This document shows positions 31,193-39,486 of a stretch of 52,988 nt of DNA, piece after piece. A program made the translations under genes and the position numbers. Each line of letters starts with the position of its first letter. The first letter of the stretch is position 1. A model generated the notes under the pieces. That model was given only the letters and a program-made list of their open reading frames with translations, had not been told where the DNA came from and made no database searches. Location of the stretch: the NCBI GenBank assembly GCA_038117265.1, contig JAYOFO010000009.1, positions 1 to 52,988 on the forward strand, in the 5' to 3' direction. Source of the stretch: JAYPUG01 sp038117265 (GTDB taxonomy: Bacteria; Pseudomonadota; Alphaproteobacteria; UBA6615).

Positions 31193-31639
31193 CTAGAGGT
31201 CCATTCGCGCGGCAAGCGCCGTGATCGCGAGCACATAGCTGTGTCCGCCGAAACCGCAGACGACTCCGGTCGCTGCGGCGCTGATGTAGGATTTGTGGCG
31301 AAATTCCTCGCGCGCGAAGATGTTCGACAGGTGCACCTCGACGATCGGGATATCGAGCAGGCGCAGGGCGTCGTGGACCGCGACCGATGTGTGGGTGTAG
31401 GCGCCGGCGTTGATGGCGAGGCCCGATGCGTCGGAGCGCGCGTCCTGGATCCACCCCACGAGTTCGCCCTCGTGATTCGTCTGGTGGAACTCCAGTTCGA
31501 ATCCGGCCGTGTCCGCCGCCTCGCGACAGCGTGCCTCGATGTCGGAAAGCTTGTTCCCGCCATAGATGCCGGGTTCGCGCTCGCCGAGGAGGTTGAGGTT
31601 CGGCCCGTTCAGGACCCAGATCGATCGCCGTGCTGCCAC
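31193..31639 (-). CDS. aroQ: type II 3-dehydroquinate dehydratase
   Basis: A 148-residue enzyme of the shikimate pathway that dehydrates 3-dehydroquinate. Signatures: 'IWVLNGPNLNLLGEREPGIYG' with the active-site Tyr, 'INAGAYTHTSVAVHDAL' with the substrate-binding Asn, and 'PIVEVHLSNIFAREEFRHKSYIS' with the catalytic His. I chose the GTG at 31639, which gives the family's normal length. An in-frame ATG at 31714 would add 25 residues and cannot be excluded, since the GTG has no strong ribosome site. First gene of the aroQ-accB-accC-aat operon. Confidence 0.93.
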   Translation of the reverse strand: MAARRSIWVLNGPNLNLLGEREPGIYGGNKLSDIEARCREAADTAGFELEFHQTNHEGELVGWIQDARSDASGLAINAGAYTHTSVAVHDALRLLDIPIVEVHLSNIFAREEFRHKSYISAAATGVVCGFGGHSYVLAITALAARMDL

Positions 31640-31807
31640 AGGGTGTATCCGCAAAACCCAAAGACGCACGCGAGGTATCACAGGGTGTCGATTCAGGGCA
31701 ATCAAGCCCGTCATCGGTCATCCGGCATGTTGATAGAATTTCACATTGCCGGTCGCCATATTACGCTATAACCCCGCGCCCCAACTTCCGAGCAAACCGA
31801 AACCGAA

Positions 31808-32941
31808 ATGACACCCCGCATCGAAGAATTCATCGCACGCGAGAAGCCCCAGACACCATGTGTCATCGTCGACCTCGAAGAGATGGTCGCGAACTATCGC
31901 GCCTTCGCGGCAGCGGCGCCCTGGGCGGACATGTTCTACGCGGTGAAGGCCAACCCGGCCCCGCAGATTCTTTCCACCTTGGTGGCCGAGGGCGCGGGGT
32001 TCGATGCCGCCAGCCCATGGGAGATATCGGCGTGCCTCGCGGCGGGTGCGGCGCCGAAGTTGGTCTCCTACGGCAACACGGTCAAGAAGCGCGCCCACAT
32101 CGAGGCGGCCCGCGCCGAGGGGATCGACCTGTTCGCGCTCGACAGTTCGGGCGAGATCGAGAAGCTTGCCGTCGCGGCCCCCGGGGCAAAGGTGTTCTGC
32201 CGCATCGTTGTCGCCAACGACGGCGCGCGCTGGCCCCTGACTCGCAAGTTCGGTTGTGCGCCCGACGAGGCCGTACCGCTGCTCGAGAAGGCGCGCGATG
32301 CCGGGTTGGTGCCCGTCGGACTGTCGTTCCATGCCGGCAGCCAGCAGACCGAACCGGCGCGCTGGTGCGAAGGCGTGAACTGGTGCGCCAACCTGTTCGA
32401 GCGGGCCGCCCGACGCGGCATCACGCTGGACCTCGTCAATATTGGCGGCGGGTTCCCGGTGCCGTATCGCGACGGCGATGTGCCGGAACCGGAGCGTATC
32501 TTCGATGCGATCGGGAACACGTTCCGCGACCGGTTCGGAGACGATTTCCCCCGCGTGATCGTCGAGCCGGGCCGCGCGGTCGTCGCCCGTGCCGGGATCG
32601 TGCGGAGCGAGGTCATCCTCGTCACGGAGCGCTCGTTCGGCGGCGCACAGCGTTGGACCTATCTCGACATCGGCCGCTACGGCGGGCTCGCCGAATCCGA
32701 GGGAGAGGCGATCCAGTACACGTTCACGGTCGATGGCAAGTCCGGGCCGGGAGCCCAGACCGTCGTTGCGGGGCCGACCTGCGACAGCCACGACGTGATC
32801 TACGAGACCTCCAACTGCGAGCTTCCCGAGGATCTCACGGCGGGCGACATCGTCACCCTGCACAATGCCGGCGCCTATACGACGACCTACGCCTCGGCCA
32901 AGTTCAACGGCTTCGGGCCGCCCGACGAGTACTACATCTAG
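31808..32941 (+). CDS. type III PLP-dependent decarboxylase (ornithine/lysine decarboxylase family)
   Basis: A 377-residue alanine-racemase-fold decarboxylase. The PLP Lys is K47 in 'FYAVKANP'. Other landmarks are His175 in 'LSFHAGSQQ', 'NIGGGFPVPY' (phosphate loop, 213-217), 'VEPGRAVVARAG' (253-256) and the C-terminal 'GPTCDSHDVIYE' with Cys325/Asp326 completing the active site across the dimer. This is the eukaryote-like ODC class; alphaproteobacterial members decarboxylate ornithine to putrescine, some also lysine. Polyamine synthesis is the likely role. It is convergent with the MarR gene, with the two stops sharing a CTAG. Confidence 0.9.
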   Translation: MTPRIEEFIAREKPQTPCVIVDLEEMVANYRAFAAAAPWADMFYAVKANPAPQILSTLVAEGAGFDAASPWEISACLAAGAAPKLVSYGNTVKKRAHIEAARAEGIDLFALDSSGEIEKLAVAAPGAKVFCRIVVANDGARWPLTRKFGCAPDEAVPLLEKARDAGLVPVGLSFHAGSQQTEPARWCEGVNWCANLFERAARRGITLDLVNIGGGFPVPYRDGDVPEPERIFDAIGNTFRDRFGDDFPRVIVEPGRAVVARAGIVRSEVILVTERSFGGAQRWTYLDIGRYGGLAESEGEAIQYTFTVDGKSGPGAQTVVAGPTCDSHDVIYETSNCELPEDLTAGDIVTLHNAGAYTTTYASAKFNGFGPPDEYYI

Positions 32942-33396
32942 GCGGCCGTTTCGTCGCCGGCGCCTGCCTGCAGCTTTCCGAGAATACAATCGAGCTGTGC
33001 GCACTCGCGCGCGTTCAGCGCGGCGAGCATCCGCCGTTCATGGTCGAGCGCCACGGGCACGATGCGGTCATGGACGCTGCGTCCCTTGCGCGTCAGCCGA
33101 ACGATGGCGCGGCGGCGGTCCGTGCGGTCGGTTGCGCGCTTGACGAGACCGCGCGCGATCAGGCGCGCGTTCGCCCGGCTGACGGTCACCTTGTCCATCG
33201 CCGTGCGGTCGCAGATTTCGCCCGCCGACGCCGGGCCGAAGCGGCCGAGAACCGCCATCGCCCGCCATTCGGGAATCGTCAGGCCGAACCGCTGCTGATA
33301 GTCGCGCGCGATCGCATTGCTGACGGTGTTGGTCAGGACCGACAAGCGGTACGGCAGGAACGCTTCGAGTTCTAGATGGGGGACGGTGGACTGCAT
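32938..33396 (-). CDS. MarR-family transcriptional regulator
   Basis: A 152-residue winged-helix regulator. The helix-turn-helix region is 'GEICDRTAMDKVTVSRANARLIARGLVKR'. The wing follows ('DRTDRRRAIVRLTRKGR'), flanked by N- and C-terminal dimerisation helices. MarR proteins are usually ligand-responsive repressors of adjacent genes. Here the neighbours are a convergent decarboxylase and, 57 bp upstream on the same strand, a GNAT gene at the end of the NYN-UDG-GNAT run. The ligand and target are unknown. Confidence 0.88.
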   Translation of the reverse strand: MQSTVPHLELEAFLPYRLSVLTNTVSNAIARDYQQRFGLTIPEWRAMAVLGRFGPASAGEICDRTAMDKVTVSRANARLIARGLVKRATDRTDRRRAIVRLTRKGRSVHDRIVPVALDHERRMLAALNARECAQLDCILGKLQAGAGDETAA

Positions 33397-33453
33397 TCGC
33401 CAGCCTCGATCGTTTCGAGTGAAACGAAATACTGGCGCTCGGTTGCCGACGGG

Positions 33454-33915
33454 TCAAAGCCCATTGTGGCGGATGGAAAGGCGGAGAATCGGCAAGCGCC
33501 GGCCGGGGATATCGCGGGACTCGAAGAACCCGGCTTCGACGGCACCCATGCGCCGATAGAATCCGGCCGCATTCGGATCGGAGACGATTTCCACCCGTTC
33601 GAGACCTTGCCGGACCGCCTCGCTGCGCATATGCGCAAATAGCGCGCGGCCAATGCCCCTGCCGAGAAACGCGGGCGCGACGAACAATCGCTCCAAGGCA
33701 TGTCCGTTCAACAGGTAGAAGCCCGCGATGCGGCCACCCGTCTCGGCCAGGAAGCAGCTGTGCGAGGCAACATCTTCCGGCGTCACAGCGATATCGTGCC
33801 GGGTCGCCTTGATAAACGCGTCGTCGTACCCGCAGTGGCGTTTCGCGTGTTCGGCCAGTTCTGAAAGTGCTTCGGCTTCGTCGGGGCTTGCCCGGCGAAT
33901 GGCGGGTGTCGTCAC
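33454..33915 (-). CDS. GNAT-family N-acetyltransferase
   Basis: A 153-residue single GNAT domain. The acetyl-CoA pyrophosphate loop is visible in 'LFVAPAFLGRGIGRALFAHM' (motif A, R/Q-x-x-G-x-G/A). It is preceded by 'ETGGRIAGFYLLNGHALER' and followed by 'VEIVSDPNAAGFYRRMGAVEAGF' (motif B with the Tyr). The substrate is unknown. The start is a GTG at 33915 whose GTGA overlaps the glycosylase stop, so the two are translationally coupled. The frame is open upstream but only as a shadow of the glycosylase gene. Confidence 0.88.
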   Translation of the reverse strand: MTTPAIRRASPDEAEALSELAEHAKRHCGYDDAFIKATRHDIAVTPEDVASHSCFLAETGGRIAGFYLLNGHALERLFVAPAFLGRGIGRALFAHMRSEAVRQGLERVEIVSDPNAAGFYRRMGAVEAGFFESRDIPGRRLPILRLSIRHNGL

Positions 33916-34568
33916 GCCAGGCCGTCGAGATGTGCGCGAACGGCCGCGAAGACCTCGGCGAACATGTCCGGGGTCAGGCGTCCGGTGTTCGTGTTGTAGC
34001 GCGAGCAATGATAGCTGTCGGCCAGCAGCAAGGGCTGTCCGTCGCGTTCGATCGTGTGCCGGGCGCCATGGGCGAATTTGCGCGCCGACTGGCGGTGTCC
34101 GAGCGCGGCCAGCGTCGCGTTGTGGGCAACCACCCCCAGCGCGAGGACGACGCGCAACCGCGGCATCGCGGCCAGTTCGGCGGCGAAGAACGGGCGGCAC
34201 GCCTTGATCTCGTCGCCGACGGGCTTGTTCTGGGGCGGCACGCAACGCACGGCGTTGGTGATGCGGCAATCGAGGAGGCGCACGCCGTCGTCGGGCCGGG
34301 CGTCGTAGCGGCCCTCGGCAAAGCCGAACTGAAGCAGCGTGGGATAGAGCAGGTCGCCGGCATAGTCGCCGGTGAAGGGCCGGGCAGTCCGGTTCGCCCC
34401 CTTCAGGCCGGGCGCGAGACCGACCACCAGCAGGCGCGCGTCGAGCGCACCGAAGCTGGGCACCGGGCCGTTGTGGAAGTCGGGAAAGGTCTTCCGGTTA
34501 TCATTGCGGAAGGACGCCAGCCGGGGACATAGCGGGCAATCGCGGCCGGGCGCGTCCGGGGTCGGCAC
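33912..34568 (-). CDS. type 5 (UdgB-like) uracil-DNA glycosylase with Fe-S cluster
   Basis: A 218-residue DNA-repair glycosylase of the family 4/5 iron-sulfur group, which removes uracil and other deaminated bases. Likely [4Fe-4S] ligands are C11, C14, C109 and C124 ('CPLC', 'VRCVPPQNKP', 'IKACRPFF'). Motif A is 'GLAPGLKGANRTARPFTGD' (50-68), and the C-terminal motif is 'DSYHCSRYNTNTGRLT'. The motif A form (A-P-G, N-R-T, P-F-T-G-D) is of the UdgB type rather than family 4. It lies 8 bp after the NYN gene and overlaps the GNAT gene. Confidence 0.9.
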   Translation of the reverse strand: MPTPDAPGRDCPLCPRLASFRNDNRKTFPDFHNGPVPSFGALDARLLVVGLAPGLKGANRTARPFTGDYAGDLLYPTLLQFGFAEGRYDARPDDGVRLLDCRITNAVRCVPPQNKPVGDEIKACRPFFAAELAAMPRLRVVLALGVVAHNATLAALGHRQSARKFAHGARHTIERDGQPLLLADSYHCSRYNTNTGRLTPDMFAEVFAAVRAHLDGLA

Positions 34569-34576
34569 GGCGCGCG

Positions 34577-35239
34577 TCAGCTCAGGGTCACGACCGCCTG
34601 GTCGTCATCCTCGTAGTCGTCGTCCTCGTCGTCGACGAACTCTTCGTCATACTCTTCGTCGTCATCATCGTAGTATTCGTCGTCGTTGCGCTGGTTGCGG
34701 GCGGGGCGGCCCGACCGCTCACGGGCGATGTCGCCGCGCAGCTCTTCGAGGTCGACGAACGCGTCGGCCTGGCGGCGCAACTCGTCGGCGACCGAACCCG
34801 AGCTGTTCCCGACCGTGCTGACGACCGTCACCCTTGCGCCGCGGCGCTGGACGGCCTCGATCAGCCGGCGGAACCCGCCGTCGCCGGAGAATAGGATGAC
34901 GTGGTCGACCTTATCGGCTATTTCGAGCATGTCGACGGCGAGGTCGACATCGATGGAGTTGCGGATGCGCCGCCGCCCGGTCGAATCGGTGAAATCCTTG
35001 GCCGGCTTGGTGACCAGCGTATAGCCGTTATAGTCGAGCCAATCGACGAGCGGGCGGATCGGCGAATACTCCTGATCCTCGATGAGCACGGTGTAGTAGT
35101 AGGCCCGGACCAGGTTGGTTTTCGCCCGGAACAGTGCGAGAAGCTTCTTGTAGTCGATGTCGAATTCGAGACCGCGCGCCGTGGCATAGAGGTTGGCGCC
35201 GTCGATGAACACGACGGTTTTTTCGTTGGCCCTGAACAT
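34577..35239 (-). CDS. NYN-domain (LabA/DUF88-like) predicted ribonuclease with acidic tail
   Basis: A 220-residue protein. The NYN (PIN-like) nuclease fold occupies about residues 5-165: 'VVFIDGANLYATARG' with Asp13, 'NSIDVDLAVDMLEIADKVDHVILFSGDGGFRRLI' with further acidic residues, and 'TVVSTVGNSSGSVADELRRQADAF'. These Asp residues would bind Mg2+ for RNA cleavage. The C-terminal 45 residues are extremely Asp/Glu-rich with repeated Tyr-Asp, probably disordered. Such tails can mimic nucleic acid or autoinhibit. It is first gene of the NYN-UDG-GNAT operon and divergent from folK. Confidence 0.88.
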   Translation of the reverse strand: MFRANEKTVVFIDGANLYATARGLEFDIDYKKLLALFRAKTNLVRAYYYTVLIEDQEYSPIRPLVDWLDYNGYTLVTKPAKDFTDSTGRRRIRNSIDVDLAVDMLEIADKVDHVILFSGDGGFRRLIEAVQRRGARVTVVSTVGNSSGSVADELRRQADAFVDLEELRGDIARERSGRPARNQRNDDEYYDDDDEEYDEEFVDDEDDDYEDDDQAVVTLS

Positions 35240-35365
35240 GTGCCTGAAATCCCTTTTTGAAATCGCACCCGGCCGCGACCGGCGGGGTTGGCTGAAGTGC
35301 CGCCTAGATAGCTTGCGGCCACGAGGCTGTCCAGCGGGTTTTGGGGTGGCGGAAAGCGGGGCGGC

Positions 35366-35860
35366 ATGATCCTGATCGGGCTCGGTGCGAACCTTCCAAG
35401 TCCCGTCTACGGGCCTCCCCGGGCCACGCTCGAGGCCGCGTTAAGCGAGATCGCCGCACGCGGCATCGGGGTCGTCGCCCGCTCGCCCTGGTATGCCAGC
35501 ACGCCGGTTCCCGCGTCGGACCAGCCCGACTATGTGAACGCGGTCGCGCGGCTCGAAACGGACCTCGAGCCGGGCGAGCTGATGCATCTGCTGCATGCTG
35601 TCGAAGCGAGCCTCGGGCGGACCCGGAGCGTTCCGAATGCGGCGCGGATCGCGGATATCGACCTGCTCGACTGGCACGGTCGCATACAGGCGGACTGGCC
35701 GATCCTGCCGCATCCGCGCATGGCCGCGCGCGCCTTCGTCCTGCGCCCGATCGCCGACGTTGCGCCCGACTGGACGCATCCCGTGAGCGGCCGATCCGTT
35801 GACGCGCTGCTGGCCGCCGCGCCCGATGGGGCGGGTGTTCGGCCCCACGACGCGGAATAG
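35366..35860 (+). CDS. folK: 2-amino-4-hydroxy-6-hydroxymethyldihydropteridine pyrophosphokinase
   Basis: A 164-residue HPPK that pyrophosphorylates the pterin before condensation with pABA in folate synthesis. Signatures: 'LIGLGANLPSPVYGPPRATLEAAL', 'SPWYASTPVPASDQPDYVNAVARLET', 'HAVEASLGRTRSVPNAARIADIDLL' and 'PHPRMAARAFVLRPIADVAP'. The Arg-x(n)-D-I-D-L-L motif and the P-H-P loop carry the ATP and Mg2+ ligands. No other folate gene is adjacent. It starts the core plus-strand block and precedes rpoZ by 75 bp. Confidence 0.94.
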   Translation: MILIGLGANLPSPVYGPPRATLEAALSEIAARGIGVVARSPWYASTPVPASDQPDYVNAVARLETDLEPGELMHLLHAVEASLGRTRSVPNAARIADIDLLDWHGRIQADWPILPHPRMAARAFVLRPIADVAPDWTHPVSGRSVDALLAAAPDGAGVRPHDAE

Positions 35861-35871
35861 CACGCAAGCGG

Positions 35872-35900
35872 TTGGCATTTCGGGGTTTTGTCCCTATATA
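35872..35900 (+). promoter_or_regulatory. predicted sigma70 promoter of rpoZ
   Basis: A -35 hexamer TTGGCA (35872-35877) and a -10 TATATA (35895-35900) are separated by exactly 17 bp. They lie just after the folK stop and about 35 bp before the rpoZ start. This is the cleanest sigma70-like pair noticed in the window. Confidence 0.6.
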
Positions 35901-35935
35901 CAGGGCAGAATTTCCAATCCCCCGGAGAAAACCGA

Positions 35936-36325
35936 ATGGCCCGCGTCACAGTCGAAGACTGTATCGAGAAGGTTTCGAACCGGTTCGACCTCGTCATGCT
36001 CGCTGCGCAGCGCGCGCGCGAAATTTCGGCAGGGGCGCCGATCACCGTCGAGCGCGACAACGACAGGAACCCGGTGATCGCCCTGCGCGAGATCGCCGAC
36101 GAGACCGTCGAGCTGGAGAACCTGCAGGAAGCGCTGATCGTCAGCCAGCAGAAGCATGTCGAGTTCGACCTGTCCGAGGAAGACGAGGTCATCGAACTCC
36201 TCGAATCCGAATCCCACATCGCGGGCGTTGCCGAGCAGAACCCCGAGGACGCGGCCGATTCCGTCGTCGAGCCGGACATGCCGGAGATGAAGTTCGAGGA
36301 CGCGGTCAACGGCCAGGAGGACTAA
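35936..36325 (+). CDS. rpoZ: RNA polymerase omega subunit
   Basis: A 129-residue omega subunit, which helps assemble beta-prime into RNA polymerase and is part of one ppGpp site in E. coli. The N-terminal core is typical: 'MARVTVEDCIEKVSNRFDLVMLAAQRAREISAG-like', then 'RNPVIALREIADETV'. The acidic C-terminus (about 80-129) is longer than in E. coli but usual in alphaproteobacteria. The ATG at 35936 has a CCGGAGA ribosome site. It precedes the ppGpp synthetase/hydrolase gene, as commonly seen, but a terminator lies between them. Confidence 0.95.
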   Translation: MARVTVEDCIEKVSNRFDLVMLAAQRAREISAGAPITVERDNDRNPVIALREIADETVELENLQEALIVSQQKHVEFDLSEEDEVIELLESESHIAGVAEQNPEDAADSVVEPDMPEMKFEDAVNGQED

Positions 36326-36393
36326 TCCTGGCCACGGCGTTTGTGCGGCGCGGCGCGCGCCGGTTCATGCGCATCTGCGAACGTGAAGATCAG

Positions 36394-36426
36394 GCCCGGG
36401 TGCACGCATGTGCATCCGGGCTTTTT
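36394..36426 (+). terminator. intrinsic terminator between rpoZ and rsh
   Basis: GCCCGGGTGCA (36394-36404) pairs with TGCATCCGGGC (36411-36421) with one G-T pair, followed by TTTTTC. It ends 33 bp before the rsh start, so rsh needs its own promoter or read-through. Confidence 0.85.
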
Positions 36427-36458
36427 CGTGCACCCGTTTCCGTGCCTATGATGTCGTC

Positions 36459-38639
36459 ATGATGCGGCAGCTTGAACTGGTCGAACGGGTGCGCGCCTAC
36501 GACCCGAACGTCGACGAGGATGCGCTCAACCGGGCTTATGTCTTTTCGATGAAGGCACATGGCTCGCAGAAGCGGGCCTCGGGCGATCCCTATTTCGTGC
36601 ACCCGCTCGAAGTGGCGGGCATCCTGACGAACTATCACCTCGACACCGCCTCGATCGTCACTGCGCTGCTGCACGACACGATCGAGGACACCGAGGCGAC
36701 CAGCGATCAGATCAGGGATTTGTTCGGCGAGGAGGTCGCCGAACTGGTCGACGGCGTCACCAAGCTGACCCAGCTCGAACTGCAGTCGACGCGGGCGAAT
36801 CAGGCGGAGAATTTCCGCAAGCTCCTGCTCGCCATGAGCCGGGACATTCGTGTCCTGCTGGTGAAGCTCGCCGACCGGCTGCACAACATGCGCACCCTCG
36901 ACCACATGTCGAAGCCCGAAAGCCGCCGGCGCATCGCGCACGAGACGATGGACATCTATGCGCCGCTGGCCGAGCGCATCGGCATGCACGCCATCAAGGA
37001 CGAGCTCGAGGATCTTGCCTTCCGCGAACTCAATCCCGAGGCGCGCGATTCCATCGCGCGGCGCCTGCAGTTCCTCGACCACGCGGGCGGCGACATCGTC
37101 GCCCGCGTGGTCGAGGAGCTGAAGTCCGTCCTGGCCGGAGAGGGCATCGACGCCGATGTGGCTGGCCGGGAAAAATCGCCCTACTCGATCTGGCGGAAGA
37201 TGCAGCGCCAGAAGAGTTCGCTCGAGCAGCTGTCGGACATCATTGCCTTCCGCGTCGTCGTCGACACGGTGCCGCAGTGCTATCAGGCGCTGGGTGTCGT
37301 GCACAGCCGTTACCGGGTCGTGCCCGGACGATTCAAGGATTACATCTCGACTCCGAAGGCGAACGGCTACCGCTCGCTTCATACCGGGGTGGTCGGCATC
37401 GCGAACCAGCGCATCGAGATCCAGATTCGCACGCGCGAGATGCATGGCGTCGCCGAGCGCGGTGTGGCGGCGCACTGGGACTACAAGGAGCGTGGCTCCG
37501 GTCCGGCGAGCAGCGTCTTACGCAAGGAGAGCCGCCAGTATCGCTGGCTGCAGGAGCTACTCGACATCCTCGAGAATGCCGTCGCCCCGGAGGACTTCCT
37601 GGCCCACACGCGCCTGGAGATGTTCTCGGACCAGGTCTTCTGCTTCTCGCCGAAGGGGGATGTGTATTCGCTGCCACGCGGTGCCACCCCGGTCGACTTC
37701 GCCTACGCGGTGCACACCGACATCGGCGACCGGTGCGTGGGCGCCAAGATCAACGGCCGCAACATGCCGCTGCGCACCGTTCTTCAGAATGGCGACCAGG
37801 TCGACATCCTGACCTCGACGAACCAGACCCCCTCTCCGGGATGGGAGAGGTTCGTGGTGACGGGCAAGGCGCGCGCGCGCATCCGACGCGTGCTGCGCGA
37901 GGCCCAGCTGCGCCAGTATGTCGATCTGGGCCGCGGGATCGTCGAGAAGGCGTTCCAGCGGTATGGCGAGACGCTCGACGAGGTCTCCCTGGAGCCTGCG
38001 CTGCGCGAGTTTCATGCCGCCACCACCGAGGACCTGTTCGCGATGATCGGCCAGGGCGTCTACACCGGCCGGGACGTGGCCCGCCTGGTCCATCCCGAGA
38101 AGGTCGAGAAGTCCGAGAAGGAGAAATCGTCCGGTGGATCGATCTTCTCGCTCCGCCGGCGCCGGCGTGCGACCCCCGACGGCGAGCACGCGGTTCCCAT
38201 CAGCGGTCTGACACCCGGAATCGCGGTGCATCTGGCGAAGTGCTGCTATCCGCTTCCGGGCGATCGCATCGTCGGGATCATGACGACGGGGAAGGGGGCG
38301 ACCGTCCACACCATCGACTGTATGACGCTGGAGGCATTCGCCGACAGTCCGGAGCGATGGATCGATGTGGCGTGGGACCGGGATGCCGACGACGACGACG
38401 GTCAGGTCAGCCGGCTGAACGTCACGCTGGTCAACGAGCCGGGCAGCCTGGCCGAAATGGCCGAGGCGATCGCCCATGCACGGGGCAACATCTCGAACCT
38501 GAAATTCACGAACCGGACGCCCGACTTCTTCGACATGCTGGTCGACATCGAGGTCGAGGATGCGAAACATCTCAACGCGATCGTCACCACGCTGCAGGGA
38601 CGGCGTTCGGTCAGTTCGGTCGAGCGCGTCCGCAGTTGA
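36459..38639 (+). CDS. rsh: Rsh, bifunctional (p)ppGpp synthetase/hydrolase
   Basis: A 726-residue long-form RelA/SpoT homolog that makes and degrades the stringent-response alarmone. The hydrolase HD domain is intact: His48 ('YFVHPLEVA'), H72-D73 and E76-D77 ('HDTIEDTEAT'), and 'KLADRLHNMRTL'. The synthetase domain has 'IAFRVVVDTVPQCYQALGVVH', 'RFKDYISTPKANGYRSLHT' and 'GVAAHWDYKE'. A TGS domain ('VYSLPRGATPVDFAYAVHTDIG'), a zinc-finger-like region with 'KCCYPLPGD' and a C-terminal ACT domain follow. Both activities should therefore be functional, as for the single Rsh of most alphaproteobacteria. An adjacent ATG at 36462 is equally possible. Confidence 0.95.
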   Translation: MMRQLELVERVRAYDPNVDEDALNRAYVFSMKAHGSQKRASGDPYFVHPLEVAGILTNYHLDTASIVTALLHDTIEDTEATSDQIRDLFGEEVAELVDGVTKLTQLELQSTRANQAENFRKLLLAMSRDIRVLLVKLADRLHNMRTLDHMSKPESRRRIAHETMDIYAPLAERIGMHAIKDELEDLAFRELNPEARDSIARRLQFLDHAGGDIVARVVEELKSVLAGEGIDADVAGREKSPYSIWRKMQRQKSSLEQLSDIIAFRVVVDTVPQCYQALGVVHSRYRVVPGRFKDYISTPKANGYRSLHTGVVGIANQRIEIQIRTREMHGVAERGVAAHWDYKERGSGPASSVLRKESRQYRWLQELLDILENAVAPEDFLAHTRLEMFSDQVFCFSPKGDVYSLPRGATPVDFAYAVHTDIGDRCVGAKINGRNMPLRTVLQNGDQVDILTSTNQTPSPGWERFVVTGKARARIRRVLREAQLRQYVDLGRGIVEKAFQRYGETLDEVSLEPALREFHAATTEDLFAMIGQGVYTGRDVARLVHPEKVEKSEKEKSSGGSIFSLRRRRRATPDGEHAVPISGLTPGIAVHLAKCCYPLPGDRIVGIMTTGKGATVHTIDCMTLEAFADSPERWIDVAWDRDADDDDGQVSRLNVTLVNEPGSLAEMAEAIAHARGNISNLKFTNRTPDFFDMLVDIEVEDAKHLNAIVTTLQGRRSVSSVERVRS

Positions 38640-38718
38640 GCCACACCGGGGAGCGGCTTGACCTCGCGACGCGGAACGCCAATTGTTAGGCCGCAATCGG
38701 AAAAGGCGAGGTTATCCA

Positions 38719-39486
38719 ATGGCTTCGGATTTGCGACTGGGCGTTAACGTCGACCATGTGGCGACCATACGCAACGCGCGTGGCGGCGGGCACCCCGACC
38801 CGGTTCGCGCGGCGCGCGCGGCGGCGGCGGCGGGCGCCGACAGCATCGTTGCGCACCTGCGCGAGGACCGGCGGCACATTTCCGACGACGACCTGGCGCG
38901 CCTGATCGGGGCCATCGAAATACCGCTGACCCTCGAGATGGCGGCCACCGACGAGATGCTCGACATCGCGCTGCGCCATGCGCCCCATGCCGTGTGCATC
39001 GTGCCCGAACGGCGCCAGGAGCGGACGACAGAGGGCGGGCTCGACGTGGCCGGCGGGCACAACCATCTCAAGCGATTCGTGGATCGGCTGGGCGCGAGCA
39101 GATCGCTCGTCTCGATGTTCATCGAGCCCGACCCGGTGCAGCTGGATGCGTCGCGCGCCATCGGCGCGCCCGCGGTCGAGCTTCACGTCGGGGCGTATTG
39201 CGACGCCGTTGTTGCCGGCGAGACGGAGCGTGCCGCGGCGCAGCTGGCCCGTATCGCGGATGCGGCGGCCCATGGGGCTTCGATCGGGCTTCAGGTCCAT
39301 GCCGGCCACGGCATCACCTTCGACACGGTCACGCCGATCGCCGGAATCGCCGAGATCGAGGAACTGAACATCGGCCACTTCCTGATCGGCGAGGCGATCT
39401 TCGGGGGGCTCGACAGCTCGATCAAGCGCATGCGCGCGCTCATGGATCGGGCACGGGCCGAAGTGCGCGGCGACGCCAGCGCATGA
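38719..39486 (+). CDS. pdxJ: pyridoxine 5'-phosphate synthase
   Basis: A 255-residue TIM barrel that condenses 1-deoxyxylulose-5-phosphate and 3-amino-1-hydroxyacetone phosphate to pyridoxine phosphate. Signatures: 'LGVNVDHVATIRNARGG', 'GADSIVAHLREDRRHISDDDL', 'PHAVCIVPERRQERTTEGGLDV', 'SMFIEPDPVQLDAS' and 'LQVHAGHGITFDTVTPIAGI', with 'ELNIGHFLIGEAIF' near the end. The ATG at 38719 is preceded by AGGCGAGG. The stop overlaps the acpS start (ATGA), the classical pdxJ-acpS pairing. Confidence 0.96.
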   Translation: MASDLRLGVNVDHVATIRNARGGGHPDPVRAARAAAAAGADSIVAHLREDRRHISDDDLARLIGAIEIPLTLEMAATDEMLDIALRHAPHAVCIVPERRQERTTEGGLDVAGGHNHLKRFVDRLGASRSLVSMFIEPDPVQLDASRAIGAPAVELHVGAYCDAVVAGETERAAAQLARIADAAAHGASIGLQVHAGHGITFDTVTPIAGIAEIEELNIGHFLIGEAIFGGLDSSIKRMRALMDRARAEVRGDASA

